Assembly (NCBI RefSeq): GCF_009796285.1
Contig: NZ_CP047020.1
Location: 8,122,001 to 8,186,000, forward strand
Direction: 5' to 3'
DNA length: 64,000 nucleotides
From: Streptomyces broussonetiae
Lineage (GTDB): Bacteria; Actinomycetota; Actinomycetes; Streptomycetales; Streptomycetaceae
This document shows positions 40,154 to 49,156 of the stretch, one piece after another. How positions within the stretch are numbered: position 1 is the stretch's first letter; each line of letters begins with the position of its first letter. Made by a program: the position numbers and the translations under genes. Below the pieces are notes generated by a model. That model was not told the origin of the DNA. It saw nothing but the letters and a program-made list of their open reading frames with translations, and made no database searches.

Positions 40154-43100
40154 ATGCACGACGAACGCCGTCGCATCGAGGAGCGCGTCGCGCGCCTCCA
40201 CGACCAGCGCATCAAGCCCGCGAGCTACGCCGCCGGCGTCCCCCTGGAGGTGGCGGCCTGGCAGGCCCCCGGGGAACCGGTCTCGTTCGAGGAGGCCGCG
40301 GCCGCCGTGTACACGCCGTTCGCGACGGACACCCCGTGGGGGCCGCCCTGGGGCACGACCTGGTTCCGGATGCGGGGCGACGTGCCCGCCGAGTGGGCCG
40401 GCAGGCGCGTCGAGGCCGTCATCGACCTCGGCTTCGCCGGGGACTGGCCCGGCAACCAGGCCGAGGCTCTCGTCCACCGCGCCGACGGCACCCCGCTCAA
40501 GGCGGTCAACCCGCTCAACCAGTACGTGCCGGTCGCCCGCCCGGCAGCCGGCGGCGAAGCCGTCGAGTACCTGGTGGAGGCGGCCTCCAACCCGGACATC
40601 CTCGCGGACCTCTTCGCCCACCCGACCCCGCTCGGCGATCCGCGTACGGCAGGCGACCGCCCCCTGTACACGTTCCGCCGCGCCGACCTCGCCGTCCTCG
40701 ACGAACAGGTCTGGCACCTCGACCTCGACCTGCAGGTGCTGCGCGAACTGATGCGGGAACTCGGCGAGCACGACCCGCGCCGGCACGAGATCACCCACGC
40801 CCTTGACCGGGCCATGGACCTGCTCGACCTCGACGACGTCTCCGGCTCGGCGCCCGCCGTACGCGAGGCCCTGCGCCCGGTGCTGGCCAAGCCCGCCCAC
40901 GCCAGCGCGCACCTCCTCTCCGGCGTCGGCCACGCCCACATCGACACCGCCTGGCTCTGGCCGATCCGGGAGACCAGGCGCAAGACGTCGCGGACGTTCT
41001 CCAACGCCACCGCGCTCGCCGACGAGTACGAGGAGTTCGTCTTCGCCTGCTCCCAGGCCCAGCAGTACGAGTGGGTCCGGGACACCTGCCCGCACGTGTG
41101 GGAGCGGATCAAGAAGTCCGTGGCGAAGGGCCAGTGGGCGCCGGTCGGCGGCATGTGGGTGGAGGCCGACGGCAACCTGCCCGGTGGCGAGGCCCTCGCC
41201 CGCCAACTGGTGCACGGCAAGCGGTTCTTCATGGACCACTTCGGCGTCGAGACCAAGGGTGTCTGGCTGCCGGACTCCTTCGGCTACACCGCCGCCTACC
41301 CCCAGCTGGCCAAACTCGCCGGCAACGACTGGTTCCTCACCCAGAAGATCTCCTGGAACCAGACCAACGCCTTCCCCCACCACACCTTCTGGTGGGAGGG
41401 CATCGACGGCACCCGCATCTTCACCCACTTCCCGCCCATCGACACCTACAACGCCCGCTTCAGCGGCGAGGAGATGTCCCGGGCCGTGCGCAACTACGCC
41501 GAGAAGGGCGGCGCCAACCGCTCCCTCGCCCCCTTCGGCTTCGGCGACGGCGGAGGCGGCCCCACCCGCGAGATCCTGGAACGTGCCCGCCGCCTGAAGG
41601 ACCTGGAAGGCTCGGCCAAGGTCGAGATCGAGCACCCGGACGCGTTCTTCGCCAAGGCCCGCGCCGAGTACCCGAACGCCCCCGTCTGGGTGGGCGAGCT
41701 GTACCTGGAGCTGCACCGCGCGACCTACACCACCCAGGCCCGCACCAAGCAGGGCAACCGGCGCAGCGAGCACCTGCTGCGCGAGGCCGAGCTGTGGGCC
41801 ACCACGGCCGCGCTGCACGCGCCGGGCTACGCCTACCCGTACGCGAAGCTGGACCGGCTGTGGAAGACGGTCCTGCTGCACCAGTTCCACGACATCCTGC
41901 CCGGCTCCTCCATCGCCTGGGTGCACCGCGAGGCCGAGGCCGAGTACGCCCGCGTGGCACAGGAGTTGACGGCACTCACCGCCGAGGCGGTCGCCGCCCT
42001 GGGCGCCGGTGCGCCCCGTGTGTTCAACACGAGCCCCCGCGAGCGCGCCGAGGTGGTCCGCACCCCGCAGGGCGCACCGGTGTACGTACGGGTGCCCGCA
42101 AACGGCTCCGCGCCCCTCACCCCGGCCGTGCCCCCGCATCCGGTGACGGTGAGCGGGCACACCCTGGAGAACGGAATCGTCCGGGTGCAGGTGGCGCAGG
42201 ACGGAACCCTGACGTCCGTACACGATCTGCTGGCGGGCCGCGAGGTCCTCGCCGGTCCCGGCAACCTCCTGCGTCTCCACACCGACCTGCCCAACTTCTG
42301 GGACGCCTGGGACATCGACAAGCACTACCGCAACCGCTGCACCGAGCTGCTGGAGACCGACTCGGTCACCGTGGTCGAGGAGGGACCCCTCGTCGGCGCG
42401 ATCCGCGTGGTCCGCTGCTTCGGCAGGGGCTCCCGGATCACCCAGACGATCAGCGTCCGGGCCGGCAGCGCCCGGATCGACTTCGAGACGGACATCGACT
42501 GGCACGAGACGGAGAAGATCCTCAAGGCGGTCTTTCCCGTCGACGTGCGCGCCCCGCACTCCTCGGCCGAGATCCAGTTCGGCCACGTCCAGCGACCGAC
42601 CCACACCAACACCAGCTGGGAGGCGGCCCGCTTCGAGGTCTGCGGCCACCGCTGGGTGCACCTCGCCGAACCCGGCTACGGCGTCGCGGTCGTCAACGAC
42701 TCCACCTACGGCCACGACGTCACCCGTACGGTCCGCGAGGACGGGGGTACGACCACCACGGTCGGCCTCAGCCTGGTGCGCGCCCCGCGCATTCCGGACC
42801 CCGAGGCGGACCAGGGCCGCCACCGCCTCACCTACGCGCTGCTGCCCGGCGCCGGCATCGAGGACGCGGTGGCCGAGGGTTACGCCCTCAACCTCCCGCT
42901 GCGCGTGGCCGATTCGGCGGGCGAGCCCGAGCCCGTCGTCCTTGCCGAGGGCGAGGGCGTGACCGTCGAGGCGGTCAAGCTCGCCGACGACGGCTCCGGG
43001 GACGTGGTGGTCCGGCTGTACGAATGCCGGGGCGGCCGTGCGAGCGGCGTCCTGCGCACCGGTTTCCCGCTGGCCCGCGCCGAGGTCACCGACCTGCTGG

Positions 43101-43198
43101 AACGCCCGCTCGAGCCGGCCGAGACCGACGGTGACGCCGTACCGGTGCGGTTGCGGCCCTTCGAGGTGCGCACCCTGCGGCTGGCAGTGTCACGCTGA
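40154..43198 (+). CDS. GH38 alpha-mannosidase
   Basis: 1014 aa, full length. Zinc site GHAHIDTAWLWP (His262, Asp264), catalytic nucleophile in MWVEADGNLPGGEAL (Asp339), QISWNQTN-type KISWNQTNAFPHHTFWWEGIDG, and HQFHDILPGSS supplying the distal zinc His near 580. No signal peptide, so it acts on imported mannosides inside the cell. It pairs with the GH4 gene; no transporter gene is adjacent. Confidence 0.95.
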   Translation: MHDERRRIEERVARLHDQRIKPASYAAGVPLEVAAWQAPGEPVSFEEAAAAVYTPFATDTPWGPPWGTTWFRMRGDVPAEWAGRRVEAVIDLGFAGDWPGNQAEALVHRADGTPLKAVNPLNQYVPVARPAAGGEAVEYLVEAASNPDILADLFAHPTPLGDPRTAGDRPLYTFRRADLAVLDEQVWHLDLDLQVLRELMRELGEHDPRRHEITHALDRAMDLLDLDDVSGSAPAVREALRPVLAKPAHASAHLLSGVGHAHIDTAWLWPIRETRRKTSRTFSNATALADEYEEFVFACSQAQQYEWVRDTCPHVWERIKKSVAKGQWAPVGGMWVEADGNLPGGEALARQLVHGKRFFMDHFGVETKGVWLPDSFGYTAAYPQLAKLAGNDWFLTQKISWNQTNAFPHHTFWWEGIDGTRIFTHFPPIDTYNARFSGEEMSRAVRNYAEKGGANRSLAPFGFGDGGGGPTREILERARRLKDLEGSAKVEIEHPDAFFAKARAEYPNAPVWVGELYLELHRATYTTQARTKQGNRRSEHLLREAELWATTAALHAPGYAYPYAKLDRLWKTVLLHQFHDILPGSSIAWVHREAEAEYARVAQELTALTAEAVAALGAGAPRVFNTSPRERAEVVRTPQGAPVYVRVPANGSAPLTPAVPPHPVTVSGHTLENGIVRVQVAQDGTLTSVHDLLAGREVLAGPGNLLRLHTDLPNFWDAWDIDKHYRNRCTELLETDSVTVVEEGPLVGAIRVVRCFGRGSRITQTISVRAGSARIDFETDIDWHETEKILKAVFPVDVRAPHSSAEIQFGHVQRPTHTNTSWEAARFEVCGHRWVHLAEPGYGVAVVNDSTYGHDVTRTVREDGGTTTTVGLSLVRAPRIPDPEADQGRHRLTYALLPGAGIEDAVAEGYALNLPLRVADSAGEPEPVVLAEGEGVTVEAVKLADDGSGDVVVRLYECRGGRASGVLRTGFPLARAEVTDLLERPLEPAETDGDAVPVRLRPFEVRTLRLAVSR

Positions 43199-43296
43199 GC
43201 CGCCGGTGAGTCCCGTGCTCCTATGGGGCGCGGGCCGTGCCCGATGGGCGGCTGCGCCGTGCGGGCACGACGGGCCGCAGCGGACCGGCACTTGGC

Positions 43297-44421
43297 CTAG
43301 AGCGGCAGTACCTGCGCGGCCGAGGCCGCCTGCACGGGCAGCGGCACGGGCACGGCGGGAAGCTGGATCTCGGTCTCCTGCGTCCGCTGCCGCGGAAGCG
43401 CCGGAAGCAACGGCCGAGGCCCCGCCACCACCGTGTAGTCCTGCCCGAGGAACGGCGGCTCGACGACCCCCGGGTCCTCGCCGAGCGCCAGCTGCACGGC
43501 GGCCCAGGGGGCGTTCACCCCGCACAGCGACAGCTGGTGCAGCCCGCCGGCCGGCCGTGTGTTGACGTCCAGCAGCACCGGCCGGTCGCCGTACATACGG
43601 AACTGGATGTTGGACAGGTGGTGCAGCCCGAAGCCCTCCGCGATCAGCCGGGCCGGGGCCAGCCACCGCTCGTCCAGGGTGAAGCCCCGCCGACGGCCGT
43701 TCTTGGTGCGGCCCACCGCGAGCCGCACCCGGTTGTCGGGCCCGGTGAGGACGTCGACGGACACCTCGGGCTGCTCCAGGCGCGGCATCACCAGCCAGTC
43801 CACCGGCTCCTCGCAGTGCCGCAGCGCCTGAAGGACCAGGTCCAGCTGTACGTACGGGCCGGGGAAGCCCGCGAGATGGGTCAGCGACAACGGGGCGCGG
43901 GTGATCACCCGGAAGCCGACCCCGCCCGCACCGGCGGCCGGCTTGAAGCACGCCTTGTGCCCGGCCGCCTCCAACTCCGCCACCGCTGCGGCGAGTTCGT
44001 CCGCCGTGTGCACCCGCCACCACGGCGGCACCGGGACGCCCACCGAGCGGACCGCCTCGTACGCGGTCGCCTTGTCCTCGAACACCGCCACCGCCTCGGG
44101 GGTCGGCGCCAGCAGCGCCGTACCGGCCGCCGCGAACTCCGCGCGGTGCGCCACGATCGCCGCCTGGTGCAGCCGGGGCACGAACACGTCGATACCGCGC
44201 CGGGCGCACTGGTCGAGCGCGTACTCGACATAGGCGGCCGGGGACAGGCCCTCGGGCTCCAGGTCGGCGGTGTCGGCGGCGGCCAGCACGGGGGAGTCGG
44301 GGTCCCCGTGCGTCGCATGGATCTCCACGGCGCGGTCGCTGGGATTTCTGCGCAGCTGTTCCATGAAGAAGACGTTCTCCGCGTACGTGCGGTTGAGCCA
44401 GACGCGTACGCGAGAGAGCAT
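43297..44421 (-). CDS. ATP-grasp-domain protein
   Basis: 374 aa. N-terminal domain (SRVRVWLNRTYAENVFFMEQLRRNP), then the ATP-grasp fold from about residue 110: FEDKATAYEAVRSVGVPVPP, phosphate loop KPAAGAGGVGFRVI, VMPRLEQPEVSVDVLT, and the metal-binding end VLLDVNTRPAGGLHQLSLCGVNAP. Members ligate an amine to a carboxylate via an acylphosphate; the CarB-like NxRxxGG metal motif is kept. The C-terminal 50 residues are Pro/Leu-rich. ATG 44421 with AAAGG upstream. Divergent from a metallophosphoesterase gene. Substrate unknown. Confidence 0.85.
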   Translation of the reverse strand: MLSRVRVWLNRTYAENVFFMEQLRRNPSDRAVEIHATHGDPDSPVLAAADTADLEPEGLSPAAYVEYALDQCARRGIDVFVPRLHQAAIVAHRAEFAAAGTALLAPTPEAVAVFEDKATAYEAVRSVGVPVPPWWRVHTADELAAAVAELEAAGHKACFKPAAGAGGVGFRVITRAPLSLTHLAGFPGPYVQLDLVLQALRHCEEPVDWLVMPRLEQPEVSVDVLTGPDNRVRLAVGRTKNGRRRGFTLDERWLAPARLIAEGFGLHHLSNIQFRMYGDRPVLLDVNTRPAGGLHQLSLCGVNAPWAAVQLALGEDPGVVEPPFLGQDYTVVAGPRPLLPALPRQRTQETEIQLPAVPVPLPVQAASAAQVLPL

Positions 44422-44692
44422 GCAGGCCGCCTTTCGGGGATTTCGGGCAGGGCGGAGCGGCCCGTGCCCGGGCAGGAGAGAGGAGGGACACCGAACAACC
44501 CCTGCGAAAAGGGAGGTTGGATCGTCGGTGTTGGGCCGATCATACGGCTTTCAAGGGCCTGCGCGTGCAACGCGGGCGTTACGGATTCCCGAACCCGCGG
44601 GGGCCCCGGGCACCTGGCCGGGGCGCATCTTGTACCGAGTCCGGGAATGTGTTCTTGTGGTCCGGGCGAGGATGATCGGAAAGGGGTACGGG

Positions 44693-45598
44693 GTGGAGTC
44701 GACGGCCGGGGCCGGACAGCTGCTGGCCATCAGCGACCTGCACATCACCTATCCGGAGAACCGCGCCCTGGTCGAGGGCATGCACCCCACCGGTGAGAAC
44801 GACTGGCTGATCGTGGCCGGTGACATCGCCGAGACCGTGGCCGACATCCGCTGGGCGCTCGCCACGCTCGCCGGCCGCTTCTCCAAGGTGCTGTGGGCGC
44901 CGGGCAACCACGACCTGTGGACCCATCCCAAGGACACCGTCACCCTGCGGGGTGTCGCCCGTTACGAGCACCTGGTCGCCCTCTGCCGGGAGCTGGGCGT
45001 CGTCACCCCCGAGGACCCCTACCCGGTGTGGGAGGGCCCGGGCGGCCCGGTCGCCGTCGCCCCGCTCTTCCTCGGGTACGACTACTCGTGGCTGCCGGCC
45101 GGCTGCGCCACCAAGGCCGCCGGCCTGGCCTACGCGGAGAGCACGGGCATCGTCTGCAACGACGAGTACCTGCTGCACCCCGACCCCTATCCGACCCTGG
45201 ACGCCTGGTGCCGGGCCCGGGTCGCCGAGACCGAACGCAGACTGGCCGCGCTGCCCGCGGGCCTGCCCGTCGTGCCGGCCAACCACTACCCGCTGCACCG
45301 GCATCCCACCGAGGTGCTGTGGCACCCCGAGTTCGCCATGTGGTGCGGCACCGAGCTGACCGCCGACTGGCACCGCCGGTTCCCCGTCGCGACCATGGTC
45401 TACGGTCATCTGCACATCCCCCGCACCACCTGGCACGACGGAGTCCGCTTCGTGGAGGTGTCCGTGGGTTATCCCCGAGAGTGGCGCAAGCGTCCGGAAC
45501 CGCCGGGCCGGCTGCGCAGTATCCTGCCGATGGAGGTCGAAGCCGGTGATCGAGGAGCTGCTCCCGGGGTTGGTCGTGGCCGTGGAGGCACACCGTGA
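44693..45598 (+). CDS. Cytoplasmic metallophosphoesterase
   Basis: 301 aa. Dimetal motifs in order: LLAISDLHI (D, H), VAGDIAE (D), APGNHDLW (N, H), PANHYPLHRHP and YGHLHIPR. No signal peptide. GTG 44693 is chosen because GGAAAGGGG lies 6 nt upstream; an ATG at 44672 and GTGs further up are in frame. It overlaps the phosphopantetheinyl transferase gene by 53 bp, implying tight coupling. In the transferase context it might act on a phosphopantetheine or nucleotide product, an inference. Confidence 0.88.
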   Translation: MESTAGAGQLLAISDLHITYPENRALVEGMHPTGENDWLIVAGDIAETVADIRWALATLAGRFSKVLWAPGNHDLWTHPKDTVTLRGVARYEHLVALCRELGVVTPEDPYPVWEGPGGPVAVAPLFLGYDYSWLPAGCATKAAGLAYAESTGIVCNDEYLLHPDPYPTLDAWCRARVAETERRLAALPAGLPVVPANHYPLHRHPTEVLWHPEFAMWCGTELTADWHRRFPVATMVYGHLHIPRTTWHDGVRFVEVSVGYPREWRKRPEPPGRLRSILPMEVEAGDRGAAPGVGRGRGGTP

Positions 45599-46226
45599 CG
45601 ACCCGCTGTGGGACACGCCGCTCTTCGCCGAGGAGGAGGCGCTCGTCGAGCGCGCGGTGGCCAAGCGCCGCCGTGAGTTCGCCGCCGTGCGCGGGTGTGC
45701 CCGGCGGGCCATGGAGAAGCTCGGCGTGCCCGCCCAGCCCGTCGTCAGTGGTGAGCGGGGCGCCCCCGTCTGGCCGGCCGGCCTGATCGGCAGCATGACC
45801 CACTGCGACGGCTACGGCGCCGCAGCGCTCGTCCGCGCGGGCGAACTGGCCTCCCTCGGAATCGATGCCGAGCCGCACGGGCCGCTTCCGGAGGGTGTCG
45901 GCGACAGCGTGTTCCTGCCCGCCGAGGCCGAGCGGCTCGCCCGGCTCGCCGCGCAGCGGCCCGCCGTGCACTGGGACCGGATCCTGTTCAGCGCCAAGGA
46001 GTCCGTCTACAAGGCATGGTTCCCGCTGACCCGGAAGTGGCTGGACTTCTCCGAGGCCGACATCACCCTGCACACCGATCCGGAGGGCGCCGCGCACGGC
46101 ACCCTGCACGCCGAACTCCTCGTCCCCGGCCCCCTGGTCGCGGGCCGCAGGCTCCAGGCCTTCGACGGCCGGTGGGCCGTACGCGACGCGCTGGTGGCCA
46201 CCGCCGTGGTCGTACCGCACGCGTGA
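45546..46226 (+). CDS. Sfp/EntD-type 4'-phosphopantetheinyl transferase
   Basis: 226 aa. Motifs: GSMTHCDGY (82-90), GIDAEP with Mg ligands Asp107 and Glu109, and FSAKESVYKAW with Lys151, Glu152 and Lys156. Transfers phosphopantetheine from CoA to carrier-protein domains of polyketide or peptide synthases; no synthase is in the window, so it serves elsewhere. GTG 45546 is preceded by GGAGG at 9 nt, inside the upstream gene. From memory S. coelicolor SCO6673 is the matching broad-use enzyme. Confidence 0.93.
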   Translation: MIEELLPGLVVAVEAHRDDPLWDTPLFAEEEALVERAVAKRRREFAAVRGCARRAMEKLGVPAQPVVSGERGAPVWPAGLIGSMTHCDGYGAAALVRAGELASLGIDAEPHGPLPEGVGDSVFLPAEAERLARLAAQRPAVHWDRILFSAKESVYKAWFPLTRKWLDFSEADITLHTDPEGAAHGTLHAELLVPGPLVAGRRLQAFDGRWAVRDALVATAVVVPHA

Positions 46227-46254
46227 CGCCCCGGCATGGCGGGCCGGTTGGCCG

Positions 46255-46488
46255 TCAGGCGGGTGGGTGCGGGTGCCAGTTGCGCAGCAGGCGGAAGAAC
46301 TCCTCCTCGTTGCCCCTGAGCCCCGCCCGGGCCAGGGCCTGTTCCGCCTCGGCCAGCACGGCGGGTGGCACCAGGGCGGGCCGGCCCGCGTCCGGCGGCC
46401 CGTCGAAGGCGGCGCGCACCGTGTGCAACAGCCGCAGATAGGCCTGTACGGCGGTGCGCTCACGGTCGGTCAGTACGGCAGTGGGCAT
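46255..46488 (-). CDS. Small conserved hypothetical protein
   Basis: 77 aa, mostly alpha-helical by composition (RERTAVQAYLRLLHTVRAAF; PPAVLAEAEQALARAG; NEEEFFRLLRNWHPH). No catalytic motif or membrane segment seen. Converges with the phosphopantetheinyl transferase gene 29 bp away. I do not recognise its function. Confidence 0.65.
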   Translation of the reverse strand: MPTAVLTDRERTAVQAYLRLLHTVRAAFDGPPDAGRPALVPPAVLAEAEQALARAGLRGNEEEFFRLLRNWHPHPPA

Positions 46489-46679
46489 CGGTCGGCTCTC
46501 CCCGGGTAGGCGTCACGGTCGCGCGCCCGTGGGCGCACGTCTCCAGCTTGCCGTCCACCACTGACAACGCCGTCCCGCTGCGCCCCGGATCCCCCGCTCG
46601 GCGCAGGCCGGCCCGACGGATCCCCCGGGGCGACGCCCGCACGGCAGGGCGTCTCGGACAGCAGGGCGTCCCGGGCGGT

Positions 46680-47237
46680 TCAGCCCTGCGGCCCCGGATA
46701 GCCCAGGGTCGCTTCGATACGGCCGGCCAGGTCGTCGCGCCGGCCCGAGCCGCGCGGGGCCGAACCGGCCAGCCAGGTACGGCACTTGCTCGCCAGCAGC
46801 AGCCCGAAGGTCTCGGCCTGCTGTTCCTCGGCGAGGTCGAAGCGGGTGCGGGCCGCGACCCGCTGCACCGCGGCCTGCAGCGCGGCCTGGTCGGTGTCGT
46901 CGTCCAGCAGCCGAGTGGCGACCCCGATCCCGGCCACGGGGTGCCCGCAGTGGTCGGCCTGCATGTGCCACAGCTCGTGACCGAGGATCACCAACTGGTG
47001 GCCGGGGGCGGTACGTTCCTCCACGACGACGAGATCGCGGTCGGTCAGATCCAGCCAGAGCCCGCTCGCGGTGCCGGACGGGAAGGCGGCCGTACGGAAG
47101 GTCACCGGCCGACCGCGGCGGCGGCTCATCGCCCCGCACAGCGCGCGGTACAGCTCCTGCGGCGGCGCAGGCGCGGGCAGGGTCAGCCCGCCCACCAACT
47201 CGTTGCACAGCCGGCGCATGTCCCTGCCGATGCCCAC
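46680..47237 (-). CDS. ImmA/IrrE-like HExxH metallopeptidase
   Basis: 185 aa. The zinc motif HELWH (His87, Glu88, His91) follows a beta-strand that includes DLVVVEERTAPGHQLVILG, typical of ImmA/IrrE-type proteases (cleave repressor-like proteins). GTG 47237 has GGAGG very close upstream; ATG 47219 is an alternative. It follows an HTH protein by 14 bp on the same strand, the usual arrangement in which the protease cuts the partner regulator. Confidence 0.82.
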   Translation of the reverse strand: MGIGRDMRRLCNELVGGLTLPAPAPPQELYRALCGAMSRRRGRPVTFRTAAFPSGTASGLWLDLTDRDLVVVEERTAPGHQLVILGHELWHMQADHCGHPVAGIGVATRLLDDDTDQAALQAAVQRVAARTRFDLAEEQQAETFGLLLASKCRTWLAGSAPRGSGRRDDLAGRIEATLGYPGPQG

Positions 47238-47251
47238 GGTCCTCCCCCGGC

Positions 47252-47908
47252 TCACGACTCGGGCCGCTTGACGCTCTCCAAGAGCATGTCCAGCCACTCC
47301 GCGACCTTGTCCCGGTGCTGGTCGGTCGGTAACTGCGCCGCCCGCCACGCGATCCCGCGCACCCCGTGGTCCTGCAGCAGCCGCTCCAGCGGATCCGCGT
47401 CGGCCCCGGCATCGGCCCGCTCGCGGTCGGCAAGCTTTTGCAGCAGCTCCTGCTCGGTGCGCTGCAGCGCACCCGCCAGTGCCTCGGGGTCCTCGGCGGT
47501 CAGGAAACCGGCGTGCACCCGGAAGAACCGCTGGAGCGCGTTGCAGTGCTCCATGGTGGGCCGGCGGTCGCCGTTGATGAGGGCGCCGGCCTGCTGGCGG
47601 GACATGCCCGCCCCGTCGGCGATCTCCTGCTGGGTGTACTTGCGGCCGTTGGGCTTCAGCCGGGTGCGGCGCAGCAGGCCCAGGCGCTGCAGGAAGCGTG
47701 CCTGGACGTCCGGTTCGCCCGCGGGCCGTCCGCTGAGCAGGGCCCTGACCACCGGCTCGGGGACGCCGCAGGCGACGGAGAGCCGTCCGACGTCGAAGAC
47801 CTCGCTGTGCGGTACGCCGAGCCGGTCGGCGAGCGCGGTGACGCGGGCGACGACGGCCGGCAGCTGAGCGGTCGCCGAGGCGCCCGGATCCTCGTAGCCA
47901 TCCGTCAC
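47252..47908 (-). CDS. XRE-type HTH regulator paired with the metallopeptidase
   Basis: 218 aa. The clear HTH is KYTQQEIADGAGMSRQQAGALINGDRRPTMEHCNALQRFF (about 90-129); an earlier HTH-like segment (39-63, FDVGRLSVACGVPEPVVRALLSG) may be a second DNA-contact unit. The C-terminal helical tail follows. GTG 47908 with AGGAG 8 nt upstream. A palindrome at 48028-48045 in its upstream region is a candidate autoregulatory site. Probable substrate or partner of the ImmA-like protease. Confidence 0.85.
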   Translation of the reverse strand: MTDGYEDPGASATAQLPAVVARVTALADRLGVPHSEVFDVGRLSVACGVPEPVVRALLSGRPAGEPDVQARFLQRLGLLRRTRLKPNGRKYTQQEIADGAGMSRQQAGALINGDRRPTMEHCNALQRFFRVHAGFLTAEDPEALAGALQRTEQELLQKLADRERADAGADADPLERLLQDHGVRGIAWRAAQLPTDQHRDKVAEWLDMLLESVKRPES

Positions 47909-48027
47909 CGACAGAACTCCTACGTCTCTCGAAGGCTTCCGATGTGTCCGTTGCGTCCGTGCGTTTCGCGAGCGGTCACCGTGAACTTCCCGGAGATTAG
48001 CCGGTGCCTGGAACCCACATCCAGGTG

Positions 48028-48045
48028 TCGCCACAACTGTGGCGA
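48028..48045. promoter_or_regulatory. Palindrome between XRE and MmyB-like genes
   Basis: TCGCCACA-AC-TGTGGCGA is a perfect 8-bp inverted repeat with a 2-nt spacer in the divergent gap. TGCCAC words recur at 48070 and 48088. Likely an operator for the neighbouring HTH protein. Confidence 0.7.
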
Positions 48046-48158
48046 ATTTCAGCCGTCAACAGGCAAGAAATGCCACGATAGTTGACATGCCACAGGCCGG
48101 GGTCGCAGGATCGCAGGGGCCGCGTCAAGGCCGCAGAGGCAAGAGGGGTGACCTCCCG

Positions 48159-48836
48159 ATGGCACATCAGGCAGGAGGGCAGCGGCCGGCACCGCGGCCC
48201 GTCCCCGAGACGTGCGACACCCAGGCGTACCTCCAGGACTACGCCGCACTGCTGGAGTCCCTCGCCCTGCCCTCCCTCGTCGTGGATCACCGCTGGGACG
48301 TCATCATGGCCAACAGCGCGTACGCGACGCTCTTTCGCGGCGTGCGCCCGCATCCGACGGCCATGCCGGGGGACAACTTCCTGCGGTTCGTGCTCTTCCA
48401 CCCGGACGCCTCCGAGATCCTCGGCGAGCACGAGCCGGGCTGGTGCCTGCCGATGCTGGCCCATCTCAGGACCGCCCTGGAGGCGTACGGCCACGATCAC
48501 GAACTCCAGGCGGTGCGGCGGGAGATCGCCCAGGACCCGCTCATGGAGGCCGCCTACCGGCAGGGCCTGCCGCACTGGATGCGGGCCGTCGGCGAGGCCG
48601 GGACCCGGCTCGACGGGGCCGTCCGGCTGCTGCTCCACCCCGACCCGCGCCGGGGCCCGACCGAGTGCCGGGTGGTCGACGAGACGCCGCAGACCCTCCG
48701 GGAGATCGGCTACCGACGGCTGACGATGGTCCTGCGCGATGCCCGCCGGCCCGCCCCGCCCGCCCCACGCCGCGCGCGCCGTCCGCGTGGCACGACGGCG
48801 GCCCACCTCACGGTCGTCCCGGCACCCCAGGACTGA
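48159..48836 (+). CDS. MmyB-like ligand-binding-domain protein without HTH
   Basis: 225 aa. From about residue 25: CDTQAYLQDYAALLESLALPSLVVDHRWDVIMANSAYATLFRGV, then GDNFLRFVLFHPDA and a helical tail with PDPRRGPTECRVV. This is the PAS-like MmyB ligand-binding domain that normally follows an XRE HTH domain, yet here no HTH precedes it. GAGGGG upstream of ATG 48159 supports this start; a longer start at 48087 would add no HTH. Divergent from the XRE/protease pair, hinting at a split sensor system. Confidence 0.8.
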   Translation: MAHQAGGQRPAPRPVPETCDTQAYLQDYAALLESLALPSLVVDHRWDVIMANSAYATLFRGVRPHPTAMPGDNFLRFVLFHPDASEILGEHEPGWCLPMLAHLRTALEAYGHDHELQAVRREIAQDPLMEAAYRQGLPHWMRAVGEAGTRLDGAVRLLLHPDPRRGPTECRVVDETPQTLREIGYRRLTMVLRDARRPAPPAPRRARRPRGTTAAHLTVVPAPQD

Positions 48837-48876
48837 CCCGGCACCGCCGACGTTCAGGTCGTCGGCGGCGCCGGGT
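48836..48876 (+). terminator. Hairpin terminator after the MmyB-like gene
   Basis: A 17-bp stem with one mismatch (48836-48852 with 48860-48876) and a 7-nt loop, beginning at the stop codon. Confidence 0.88.
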
Positions 48877-48892
48877 CGGGACACCCGCGTTC

Positions 48893-49144
48893 ATGACACG
48901 ACGACTTGCGGAAGCGGCGAAGAACGTCGGGGCCGGCGAGGCCACGGTCGGCCGGGTGCTCAGCGGCGAGCCCGGCGTCTCCCGGGCCACCCGGCCGGCG
49001 GTGCCGACGGCTCTCGACGTCCTCGGCCACGAGCGTCCGACCCGGCCGCGCGCCGACCTGCGCCGTCTCGGCCTGTCCGGCAGCGCCAACACGTTGTGGC
49101 CGACGAGGCAGTTCAGCGAGGTGGGGGCCCACCTGACGCCCTGA
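48893..49144 (+). pseudogene. Truncated LacI-family regulator (HTH-only remnant)
   Basis: An 83-codon frame retains the LacI DNA-binding headpiece and hinge (RLAEAAKNVGAGEATVGRVLSG ... VPTALDVLGHERPTRPRADL). After RRLGLSGSANTLWPTRQFSEVGAHLTP it stops; this tail matches the start of the periplasmic-binding-like core with a short internal loss. Usual LacI proteins are about 340 aa. A conserved Ser of the recognition helix is Gly (EATVGRVL). Most likely a pseudogene, though a free headpiece could still bind DNA. Confidence 0.8.
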
Positions 49145-49156
49145 GACGGGGGCGCG

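Noticed and set aside
40118..42823. 901-aa minus-strand frame opposite the alpha-mannosidase gene
   Set aside because: Composition is Gly/Val/Arg/Asp-rich without domains, while the plus-strand frame has complete GH38 motifs.
43236..43269. CGTGCCCG/CGGGCACG inverted repeat between GH38 and ATP-grasp genes as a terminator
   Set aside because: Only 8 bp arms with an 18-nt loop in very G+C-rich DNA; not distinguishable from chance.
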